Shown here piece after piece: positions 43,077 through 53,426 of a stretch of DNA of 64,000 nt. A program made the translations under genes and the position numbers. The notes below the pieces were generated by a model. That model saw nothing but the letters and a program-made list of their open reading frames with translations. It ran no database searches and was not told where the DNA came from. Position 1 is the first letter of the stretch, and each line of letters opens with the position of its first letter. This stretch comes from Adenophora triphylla var. japonica (lineage: Eukaryota; Streptophyta; Magnoliopsida; Asterales; Campanulaceae): NCBI GenBank assembly GCA_022495995.1, contig JAFEMH010001366.1:422119-486118 (forward strand). Direction: 5' to 3'.

Positions 43077-44017
43077 TGATCGCGCAGGAAAGCGTGTTGG
43101 GCTCAGTTCTTGGGTCCAGCGAATGATTGAGCTAGCTTTGTGATCTGCACACCACAAGAAATAACAGTGAAACTGCGCCGGGGGTCTTCCGGCAAGCCCC
43201 TCCGGCGTGAGAGTAAGATGATGGACGGAGAAAATGGAGGTAATGGTATGGAGAGTGTAGGAGTACGTAAATATGCAGTAAAGCATTACCTGTGTCCATG
43301 ACGTTATTCTCTTATTTATAGTGGGAGTAGTGATATTAGGGTTTTCACCAGAGCCGTTAGATTGGATGGTTACCAACCGTTGGATCAGCTCCATCTCCCA
43401 GGCGTACACGTGTCACGCTGGGACTGGTCCGTCTATGTAAGGACACTGCAACACCTGACACTGATAAGCAGCTTGCCTTATAAGGGAAAGTCAACCTGCA
43501 CGCCTTTTGGAGTTATTACTGGTTGCATGATTGCACGTGTAACAAAGCACTGTGGTAGGTCTGACATTATCCCAAATTAGCTAACTAATCAAGCTTACTG
43601 AAGAAGCTTAATGGAAGAGACGACTTGGAGCCGTACATCCAATTAGGTCGTCTCTTTGAGAGGTGACTCGACGAGCGAACGGTGCTTGAGAATAGGTCGT
43701 CCAATCAACGACGCTCATTGATGAAGAGGTAAGTTTGGCGCGGCTGGAAGGCTCGTCGTTAGGTGGGCCGTGGCTCATTGGCGACGGCCTCTTCCTGGCG
43801 TATCGACGAGCTAAGGTACAAACCTTTGCTCAAAGGAGTATTGACCCGTCGTTTGGATGGGCTTGGTCGCTCAGTGGCGACGACCGCCATCCGTTGTAAG
43901 ACGGGCCCTTACCCCGATCTTGATCTGGTTCTTCGTAGTTGGTCCTTTGGTGGGCCTGCTGGGTCCCCCCGGCTCGTAGTACAATATTGGGTTCGGCCCA
44001 TCACATTATTCCGTTCA
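43077..44017 (-). repeat. Ty3 LTR (5' in element sense)
   Basis: Same boundaries as the partner LTR. A TCTCA target duplication follows at 44018. The tRNA-like segment lies to its left after a 3-nt spacer. Confidence 0.95.
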
Positions 44018-44055
44018 TCTCACGATATTCGATTCGAGTATTCGCGAATGTTATT

Positions 44056-44220
<165 letters not shown>

Positions 44221-44396
44221 CGAATCGAATATCGAATCGAATAATTTGAATATCAATTTCGAATCGAATACGAATCAATTTTATATTCGAATACAAACGA
44301 ATACGAATATTCAAATATTTTCACGAATACGATAATTTTCGATTCGATTCGATTCGTTTACACCCCTACTCCATTCGTTTACACCCCTACTCCAGA

Positions 44397-45237
44397 CGCC
44401 TCATTTAAAAAGACATACTTATAAATTTAATTTTTTAAATATTTTTTTATTTATGAACCTACTTATCAGATTCACAATAAATATTTACTCCCTGCGTTCC
44501 ATTCGAAAAAATACAAAGTTGATATTGCACGGAATTAAGAAGAGTGTATAGTGGAGTAAGTGTTTTAAGTATGAAAAGTGATGCAGGAGAGAGAAAGTAA
44601 GGTAGAGAATAGTTAGTGGATTGTTATTGTTAGTATAACAAGTTGGTCAATGAATAAAGAAGTATTAAAAAAAATATTTCCTTTCCCTCCAATTTATTCC
44701 TAAAAAATCTCGGGAGCAAGATTAAAGAGTAAATTATTTTAAATTTTCTCCCTTTTCCTTGTTTTAAAAACTCGAAAGCACACCCTATATGTGTGATTAC
44801 ATTTAACCGCGTTGTATAGCCGCAAACACAATCATCCATAATTTATAGAGGATTTGTTAAGTAATCAACTCCTATTATAAATAAATTGGCTGCTCTAGCT
44901 GCTTGTGTCCGAATTCGAACTCCCCACGTTGAGGTTGCAAGCCCAACAATGTTCCTTCCTTTACCACTTGACTGTGCCCCAAGGCCCGATTATATCCTTA
45001 TATATATGTGAAGTGCTTGGAGATTTATTTGGTTATTTCCTAAGTTATCAATAAATCCACACATTCAATTCTTTGCACGAATTGGTATTTCATCTATAAT
45101 TGGTTGTCCAATACTTGAAAGGAAATCTAATAAATTGGTGTCCTAAATTGTCCAATACTTGAAAGGATTTTTCCTTTATTCCTTAACTAGGTTATTATTA
45201 TCGATCTTTTCAAATCAACTGAATATATTATTGTTAT
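44397..45237. other. Intergenic with a decayed MITE and a SINE-like piece
   Basis: A degenerate Stowaway-like start (TACTCCCTGCGTTCC) is at 44487. GATTACATTTAACCGCGTTGTATAGCC at about 44795 resembles GATTACATTCAACCACACGTCGCATAGCC at 33730, on the other side of the Ty3 insertion. No gene. Confidence 0.4.
44880..45000 (-). mobile_element. Possible tRNA-derived SINE fragment
   Basis: On the minus strand, AGTCAAGTGGTAAAGGAAGG (A-box-like) is followed by GGGGAGTTCGAATTCGG (B-box-like GTTCGAATTC) at tRNA-like spacing. The family cannot be named. Confidence 0.4.
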
Positions 45238-45834
45238 ATACTCGATCATATTCGACTTATAATTTTCTTTTCAAGCACACGAGAATTAAAAAATACTAGT
45301 ATAATAAAACGAGAGAAAATGAGTTTAGAAGATATTATAAATATGAAAAGTAAAATAGAAGGGAGAATGAGTGATAGAAATAGTAATGAGATTGTTCTTG
45401 TGATTAGGGTGAATCCAAAGAACATTTGACGCGGGCTCCAACCCACCTCAAAATTTTGATAATTTTTTTTTTCTAAGTCTGTACACGCAACCGTAAAAAA
45501 CTTTGAAGCTTTAGGGACTCGTAGAGTTATATTTAGTTAGTTTAAGCTCTTTTATAATTGTGTATGTAATGGGTAACGTCCATTAAGTCACCAACTATAT
45601 ATAATTTTTTTTATATATGAAGTTATTTTTCACTGTTATTATTGTTTACAATATTTTTTGAATATCAAATCCATGCGGTTCCAAAATTCTGGATCCGCCT
45701 CTGCTCGTGAATATGACAAGTGGGTCCCATAAAATATAAAAATAATATAAACTTGTCATTTTGGGATGTGATAAGTCGAATCAGACACCAAAAATAGCAA
45801 ATTGTTTTAAGTCAGGTGTGACGTAGGAAGTATA
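45238..45834. mobile_element. Decayed Stowaway-like MITE with nested GGCGGA-type fragment
   Basis: Starts near TATACTCGATCATATTCGACTT and ends GACGTAGGAAGTATA. The middle (about 45407-45708) ends TTCTGGATCCGCCTCTGCTCG, like the GGCGGAGCC family. Confidence 0.45.
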
Positions 45835-46945
45835 TGGTATCACATTCTTGGTATTATGTTAAAAATGTAATTAAATTATTTTTTTTATACAAAATGTGAT
45901 ACTAATTTTAAGATGGATGTTAATTGAAAGAGTAATTTATTTTGGGAAATTTGTTTTTTTTCAAGAATGCGAGTCATTTTGTTTCATAATAAATATCACA
46001 TTTTTTAACAGTCTCAAAATAAATATCATATTTGTAAATAAGAAAATAGTTTGGGGCAGTTTTACTATTATACAAACTAGTTTAACCCCCGTGCGATGCA
46101 CGGACAGTTAATAACGAATAACTGATTGAAATCCAAACGAATATAAAAGGAAATAGAAATGTTTGTATACATTGTAAAAATATTATTTGAAATATATATT
46201 GTGAGTAAAAATATCAGATTGGAGGTCACTAAAATAAATATAGTGTTACATCTGTGCGATGCACGGGTAGTTATTGATGCTTAAAAAGACGGAAATTAAA
46301 TAAAATGACTAAATGAGACAAACATCTTTATACATTGTGAAACACACCTTTAAAAGACAATTTTATCGGTACAACTATCGAAATAGAAAGGAAGATCATC
46401 ATTACATATCAATATCTTTGACCATCGGGATTGTAAACTCTCGATAATACAAAATATAATTGAGAATGTCAAAATACATAGTATCTATTTGAAAAAAAAG
46501 ACCAACAAAGAATAAATATCTACCTTGACTTTTATTAATAGGCATAATATAAGAGGAAAATAATAATACAAATATCGTGAAATAAAAAATAAATTATCGT
46601 ACACTTTAAAATATTTATTACAGACAATTATGAGATATTAAATAATGAATAAGTGATTAACCCAATAATTAAATAGAAACTCAAATCCAAATTCATCATC
46701 CCCTATATGAACAATCCATAAATTCTCTCTTCTATCAATTATTTTAATTCATCTTCATTTTTTAAAAATTATTAAACATACATACACATAAACAAATTAA
46801 AGTAATACATAATAGAATCGAAAATTTTATAGATAACGAAAAGTAACAAATAAATTTAAAAATTTATTATTATTATTGTGTATTAGTTTTGTAAAATAAA
46901 TACGTATAAATTTATAAATAAACATTGTAAAAATATAAATTATAT

Positions 46946-47015
<70 letters not shown>

Positions 47016-47214
47016 CGGAGCCAGCAACACAAGGGGGTAAATTGACCCTCCTCCCCCATAAAACTCTACATATATTTCATTATTTTTTTTAATTATTTGA
47101 ACCGATATCCCATTTTTTTAATGTTTACAACAAATAATACTTTGAGAATATGCTTCTGAGTTACCCAAACTGTATGCTCAAACAACGACAATTAAAATAA
47201 AACAAAAAGAAAAG
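45835..47214. other. AT-rich sequence with Helitron-like hairpins and a (TA)n tract
   Basis: No gene. A hairpin CCCGTGCGATGCACGG at 46088-46103 is repeated as GTGCGATGCACGGG at 46255-46268. (TA)n runs from about 46954 to 47011. Next to it, GAACGGAGCCAGC begins a remnant of the GGCGGAGCC MITE family. Confidence 0.45.
46077..46109 (-). mobile_element. Possible Helitron 3' end
   Basis: On the minus strand a GC hairpin (CCGTGCATCGCACGG) is followed after a few bases by CTAG and then T, the arrangement of Helitron 3' termini (hairpin, CTRR, inserted before T). The 5' end was not located. Confidence 0.35.
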
Positions 47215-48465
<1,251 letters not shown>

Positions 48466-49499
48466 GTTATTTTATATATTGTGAAAACTTTCTTGAATAC
48501 TACATTGTTAGTAGAAACATTAAAGTGGTAAGTATTATCATCATTACATATCAATATTTAAAATAATTTACCTTTTAACTCTGGATGTAGCGACATATAA
48601 TTCTTCATGGCAAAATTTTGATTTTTTCAAAATGAAAACTAATTGTTTATAAAAAAATATAACTCATTATAGATTGAAGGGAGATATAAAATTATTTAAA
48701 TTGCAAAGTAGATGAAACATTGATTAGTATAAAGAGCAACTATAGAGACAATAGTTACTACTCAATATATCTTAAAATGAACAAATGACCCATTTTAAAT
48801 ATATAGATGAAGACTAAAAAAATTGAGACAAAGCTTTTAGTAAAATGAGTACATACACCATTTCCTACCCACTTTAAAAAAAATCAAAAAATAAAATAAA
48901 TTGAAATAATAATTTCTTTATCTAAAAATATTATTTATTTTCTTCACTATTTTTTTCTTTTTTCAATCAAATTAATTCCTATATTATAAATACACATTTT
49001 TTTAGACGAATAGAAAAATCGACAAATTTATTAATACTTTATTCACTATGCTTCAAAGATTTATTTAAAAAATAATTAAATATATTGCTTGATATATCGA
49101 ACTAAAATAAACAAAATAACCATATTATTCAATCCCACTTATTAAATAGAAACCAAAATCCACATTCATCACACTCCCCTATATATATATATATATATAT
49201 AGGTAGCTATTCAAATGACAACCAAATTTATATGAGAACCATGAGAACTAAACCCAACCATTGGATTAAAAACACATCAATGCTCCAGATTAAAAAAAAA
49301 AAGATATAGGGGGTGGCATTTTCGTAATTATTGTGAACTAAATTCCCCTCAAATTTCAAAATAAAATATCTCAATATCTATAAGTCGAAAAAAAAATCGA
49401 AAACACTGATTTTTTTGTTTTGACGAGACGATTCAAACTAGATCCCTGAAGATTGAATTTTGAAAAAATAATATTGAACAACGTCTAATTTTTAAAACA

Positions 49500-49672
49500 C
49501 TAGCTAATTAACTAGTGTACACTAGCTAGTTAAGTAATGTACACTAGCTAGTGTACACTAGCTAGTGTACACGAGTTAACTAGCTAGCTAGTTAAGTAAT
49601 GTACACTAGCTAATTAACTAGTGTACACAAGGACTTGTGTACACTAGCTAGTTAACTAGCTATCTACTTTCT
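49500..49672. repeat. CTAGTGTACAC / CTAGCTAGT palindromic repeat array
   Basis: Many overlapping copies of TGTACACTAGCTAGT and ACTAGCTAATTAACTAGTG, themselves palindromic. The same words recur at 50175-50600 and 51105-51260 with a longer shared block (GTGTACACAAGGACTTGGCC). Confidence 0.85.
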
Positions 49673-49884
49673 AAATATTAAGTTTTTACAGTAATAAAAT
49701 GAACAACCATGCACCCACATGTGTTCGCATTTTCGCACCCAAATATTTATCTTTTATTGCCATTCAAATGTATAAAACGCACACATTTCCAAAATGTCTA
49801 TTAAAATAAAATTTGAATATTCATTTATTGTTAGGGTTGAAGCGAGTACATGCTCGTAATTAATTACCCACATCAAATATTTAA

Positions 49885-50151
49885 TTAATTACCACGTCGG
49901 TGTCTTTTATTTGATTTAAAAATACCATTTCTTGGCATTGTCTCCCTTCCCCCAGCCCGAGCCATCTCCATTTTCAAACACTCGTTTAACTCTGTTAACA
50001 CGAAACTCATATTTGCTCTTTCTATAGACGTGCTAGTAGTGCATGCCATCGCGACTTCCAAGAATTTCCATACAGAATTCATATCAAAACCTCCTCCCAA
50101 TCTCTCATCAATTATGCTTTCTATTTCGCCTTTCTGAAGAAATGGAGCCAC
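49885..50151 (-). pseudogene. Captured C-terminal exon of an LRR receptor-like kinase
   Basis: The minus-strand frame encodes the end of a kinase domain: GEIESIIDERLGG, SVWKFLEVAMACTT, then FVLTELNECLKMEMAR and a stop near 49885. This is the C-terminus of plant LRR receptor kinases (SVWK..E.AMAC....RP.M..V..EL.ECL). The usual RPTM is altered to RANM. On the minus strand the exon is preceded by TATTATTTTAG, which looks like the original splice acceptor, so genomic rather than cDNA sequence was captured. The rest of the kinase is absent. Confidence 0.8.
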
Positions 50152-50174
50152 AAATTCTAAAATAATATAAATAA

Positions 50175-50600
50175 ATATTACACTAACTAATTAAGTAATG
50201 TACACTAGCTAGTTAAGTAATGTACACTAGCTAATTAACTAGTGTACACAAGGACTTGTGTACACTAGCTAGTGTACACTAGTTAATTAGCTAGTGTACA
50301 CAAGGACTTGGCCAAGATAAAGCCAAGGCAATGTCCAGTATAAGCTAGTGTACACGAGTTAACTAGCTAGTGTACACTATATACTTAGCCATGGCTGATG
50401 AACATTGAAATTAAACTTGGGTACACTAGCTAAGTTGCTAGTGTACATTACTTAACTAGCTAGTGTACACTAGTTAATTAGCTAGTGTACACAAGGACTT
50501 GGCCAAGACCAAGTTAAGGTATTGTTCAGTATAAGTCATATGACTAGTGTGCACGAGTTAGCTAGTTAAGTAATGTACACTAGCTAGTGTACACTACAAG
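50175..50600. repeat. Second CTAGTGTACAC array
   Basis: Contains two copies of the block GTGTACACAAGGACTTGGCC...GTCCAGTATAAG (about 50265-50345 and 50478-50540) separated by CTAGCTAGT words. A third copy is at 51135-51205. Confidence 0.8.
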
Positions 50601-51110
50601 GGAAAGACAAATAGAGGGAAGGAAATTGCTCCTCGGAAATTAATGCCAGTAATTGATTTGAATCAGACGGAATGGACATACAATAGTACTGCTCTAAGGA
50701 ATTCAGCCCAAGCTTTTGATTTGGCTCAGAAAGGAAGTTCCTTAGGCAATAAAGAAGCTGCTGTTATAACCACACGATCTCCGGTTTTTGACCTGAACCA
50801 AATATCGGTGAGTAATTAAAGTCTTCATTTTATTCAACAACCAGAATAGTAATTTTTTAAAAACTATGTTTGTTATTTGCTCTATGATTACAGCTTGAAG
50901 AAGAGGAGAATCAAGAGAACAATGAGTCATTTCGATTTGAGGATCCAAGAAAAGTTTTGCTCAGAGGTGGGCTGGATGAGCAACCACACAATGATTTGAT
51001 GTTATCTGTGTGTAGGAATATTGGGGACACGTCAAAACTGAAGAAGAAAAGTCAAAAGAAAGTGTTCTCTTATTTCCTGAAGCAGCCAACTAATGGGATC
51101 TCACAGTGTA
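50600..51110 (+). pseudogene. Captured fragment of an unidentified host gene, two exons
   Basis: The + strand frame 50642-50807 (MPVIDLNQTEWTYNSTAL... to VFDLNQIS) ends at donor GTGAGTAATT. It resumes after TTACAG at 50894 with LEEEENQENNESFRF... to about 51105. Two DLNQ motifs resemble the DLN type of EAR repression motif, but I do not recognise the gene. Start and end of the gene are missing; the flanks are the CTAGTGTACAC arrays. Confidence 0.5.
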
Positions 51111-51260
51111 CACTAGTTAATTAGCTAGTGTACATTAGTTAATTAGCTAGTGTACACAAGGACTTGGCCAAGACTAAGCTAAGGCAATGTCCAGTATAAG
51201 CCATCTGTCTAGTGTACACGAGTTAACAAGCTAGTGTACACTATATACATAGCTAGTGTA
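51105..51260. repeat. Third CTAGTGTACAC array
   Basis: Repeats the block of the earlier arrays (CAAGGACTTGGCCAAGACTA ... GTCCAGTATAAGCC) and leads into the right arm of the foldback element. Confidence 0.75.
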
Positions 51261-51559
51261 CTTAGCATATTTTAAAAATTAGACGTTCAATATTATTTTT
51301 TCAAAATTCTATCTTCAGGTATCTAGTTTGAATCGTCTCGTCAAGACGAAAAAATCAGTGTTTTCGAAAAAAAATTTCGACTTATAGATATTGAGATATT
51401 TTATTTTGAAATTTGAGGGGGATTTTAAATGAAATAATTACGAAAATGCCACCCCCTCTATCTTTTTTTTTTAATCCGGAGCATTGATGTGTTTTTTAAT
51501 CCAATGGCTGTTAGTGGTTCTTATGGTTCTCAAATAAGTGTGGTTCTCATTATAATAGG

Positions 51560-51563
<4 letters not shown>

Positions 51564-51628
<65 letters not shown>
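51564..51628. repeat. (TA)n microsatellite between foldback element and pararetrovirus
   Basis: About 32 TA units separate the two inserts. Confidence 0.95.
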
Positions 51629-51630
<2 letters not shown>

Positions 51631-52131
51631 TATTCCTTTCCTTCTCTTTAATTAATGTTATTTATTATTCTGCAAATATTTATTTTATAAATATTTAATG
51701 ATAGCCCGTAGCTAAATTGCTGTGGGTGGCCGGAGATGTAGACTAAGCTAAGTATGTAAAAAAAAAAAAAAGTAAAAATGGAAAAATGGAAATGTTTTTA
51801 GTGTTTTCTTAAAGGTTCATCTTTTATGTCGTATATGCCGAGGATGGCGAAAGGCTATTTGTTGGATGAACAAGAAAAAGAAAATTTTTGCTAAAAATAT
51901 TCCGTCCATCTTTGATTTTGGAATTTATTCCGTCTATCCCTTCGGGTTGATAGTTAAATGAGCAATTCGTTCGTTGGATTTCTTCCGTCTATCCCTTTGG
52001 GTTGATAGTTGAACGAAGAACTTGTTTGCAAAGATGACCAAAAAGATTGTACTTTTTTGTCATTTACTTTTCAAAAATTAATAAGACATACTTAGCAAGA
52101 CATCTATTATTCGGCCAACCACATCAAGTTT
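51629..52131 (+). other. Leader upstream of viral ORF 1
   Basis: About 0.5 kb with no ORF over 60 codons. TCTATCCCTTCGGGTTGATAG and TCTATCCCTTTGGGTTGATAG form an imperfect repeat at about 51933 and 51989. No tRNA-Met primer-binding site (TGGTATCAGAGC-like) was found, so the copy probably starts inside the viral leader. Confidence 0.45.
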
Positions 52132-53166
52132 ATGATGAATATGGATGATAATGATCATCATGATGAATTGATTAAGAATGCAGAATTAGTAGAATATCCT
52201 AAAAATTTGGATAAATTAAATAAATGGGTAATCCCATCCGTTCCTTCAAATCAAATTTACAATATTGGATTGTTTGATATGAGATCTAGGTTTGCTATTA
52301 AAACTCTAGAACAAACAATTAGAATTACAGGAAACACTCAAACAATTAATTTATTGAGTAAAAAAGATTTAATTCCTTTTAAAAATTATAAATTTATCTA
52401 TATAGGATTAGTGCAAATTGCATTCAAACCCTTGACCTTATTAGGGGTTAATTCCAGTATAATGGCATATGTTAGAGATGGTAGATGTAGAGACTTCAAG
52501 CCTTCTTTAGCAGCTTTAATTGAAACTAGTCTTTGCCATGGACCAGTTTATTTTGATGTTTCTCCTAATTTGACTCTATCTTTATCTGATAGTAATTTAT
52601 TTGATGCTATGCAATTAACCATTCATACTAGTGGTTATAATTTCAAATTAGGAAGTGAAATAATAGCAATATGTTATAGGATTTATTATAAGGTTTTACA
52701 TACTTTAAATCCTAAGGTGAAACAAATATCGTTTCCGGGAACTACTACAGTAGTCCAAACTAATTTATTGACTTCAAATATAGCAACCAATAGGTTGATT
52801 AAGTGGAATGAAATAAATTTCCCTACTACTTGGTCCCTTCCTCAGGAGATAGAACCTGAATCAAAATTAAATAATCAGATAGATCAAATAATTCAAACAT
52901 CCGAAGGAGATGTAGAAATTAAATTTAGTTCTCAAAGGACTATAAAATTACCTAGATCAATGTCTGCTAGGTATTCCTCCTCTAGTGAGTATTATAATAT
53001 GCCTAATGAGTCTTTTAGAGCTTCATCTTCTCAAATGAGAGAAGAGGTTGAATCTGTAGAAGAAATAAGAATAAGTCAAAATAATATTCCAGAAGGAATT
53101 TATAATAAAGTAGAAAACAAGAGTAGGCAATCTCCCACTCAATCTGAGATGAGTTTTCATATTTAA
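52132..53166 (+). CDS. Viral movement protein, 30K superfamily (344 aa)
   Basis: Predicted to enable cell-to-cell movement through plasmodesmata in the ancestral virus. The core (about 60-215) has beta-rich segments typical of caulimovirid movement proteins: IYIGLVQIAFKPL, then a GPVYFDVSPNLTLSLSD segment holding the conserved Asp, then GSEIIAICYRIYYKVL. The C-terminal third is Ser/Glu/Arg-rich and likely disordered. The frame is complete; the stop TAA overlaps the next ATG (TAATG). Having it as a separate ORF ahead of the polyprotein defines the genome layout. Confidence 0.85.
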   Translation: MMNMDDNDHHDELIKNAELVEYPKNLDKLNKWVIPSVPSNQIYNIGLFDMRSRFAIKTLEQTIRITGNTQTINLLSKKDLIPFKNYKFIYIGLVQIAFKPLTLLGVNSSIMAYVRDGRCRDFKPSLAALIETSLCHGPVYFDVSPNLTLSLSDSNLFDAMQLTIHTSGYNFKLGSEIIAICYRIYYKVLHTLNPKVKQISFPGTTTVVQTNLLTSNIATNRLIKWNEINFPTTWSLPQEIEPESKLNNQIDQIIQTSEGDVEIKFSSQRTIKLPRSMSARYSSSSEYYNMPNESFRASSSQMREEVESVEEIRISQNNIPEGIYNKVENKSRQSPTQSEMSFHI

Positions 53167-53348
53167 TGGATTATTCTCCAGGAAGTGATTTAAGAGGAAT
53201 TCTTAATAGAGAATTTCAAGAAGATGATAATAAGTGGTTTCGGGATTGGTATTTTAATAAATACTCTCACGAAGAATTAATGAAATTTAAAAATAAATAT
53301 TATGAGGATTTAGAAAGAGAGCAAAAGCTTACTTATTTTGTAAAATGA
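53166..53348 (+). CDS. Small viral ORF 2, unknown (60 aa)
   Basis: Starts within the stop of ORF 1 (TAATG), so translation by termination-reinitiation is likely. The product is charged and aromatic (FRDWYFNKYSHEELMKF), probably helical, with no signal or membrane segment. By position it could correspond to a small virion-associated or vector-transmission protein of other caulimovirids, but no sequence motif supports that. Confidence 0.55.
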   Translation: MDYSPGSDLRGILNREFQEDDNKWFRDWYFNKYSHEELMKFKNKYYEDLEREQKLTYFVK

Positions 53349-53426
53349 TTTCTAAATCATCATATAAGTGAAATAAGTAATGAAATTTTAGTAATACAAA
53401 AGACTTGAAATACTAAGGTAGGAAAA

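Larger units (their letters stand above)
33917..44017 (-). mobile_element. Tat-lineage Ty3 LTR retrotransposon, 10.1 kb, gag deleted
   Basis: LTRs at 33917-34861 and 43077-44017 are near-identical by eye, and TCTCA flanks both ends exactly (33912-33916, 44018-44022). Coding order on the minus strand is protease C-terminal part, RT, RNase H, a second RNase H, integrase. The second RNase H and the antisense ORF near the 3' LTR are marks of the Tat lineage. PPT: AGTGGGGGCCAC just inside the left LTR. gag and most of protease are missing. Where the primer-binding site should be there is a 61-nt tRNA-Glu-like segment. Pol is broken by frameshifts, so the copy is not autonomous. Confidence 0.93.
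49202..51564. mobile_element. Foldback TIR element with captured gene fragments (Pack-MULE-like)
   Basis: Arms 49202-49499 and 51268-51564 are inverted copies: both run inward through GAGAACC, ATTGGATTAAAAAACACATC, GGGGGTGGCATTTTCGTAATTA and ATATTGAAC...GTCTAATTTTTAAAA. Between them are arrays of CTAGTGTACAC repeats and two gene-derived blocks. It sits in (TA)n on both sides, so the target duplication cannot be measured. No transposase is present. Arm length and capture recall Mutator-like Pack elements, but class is uncertain. Confidence 0.8.
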
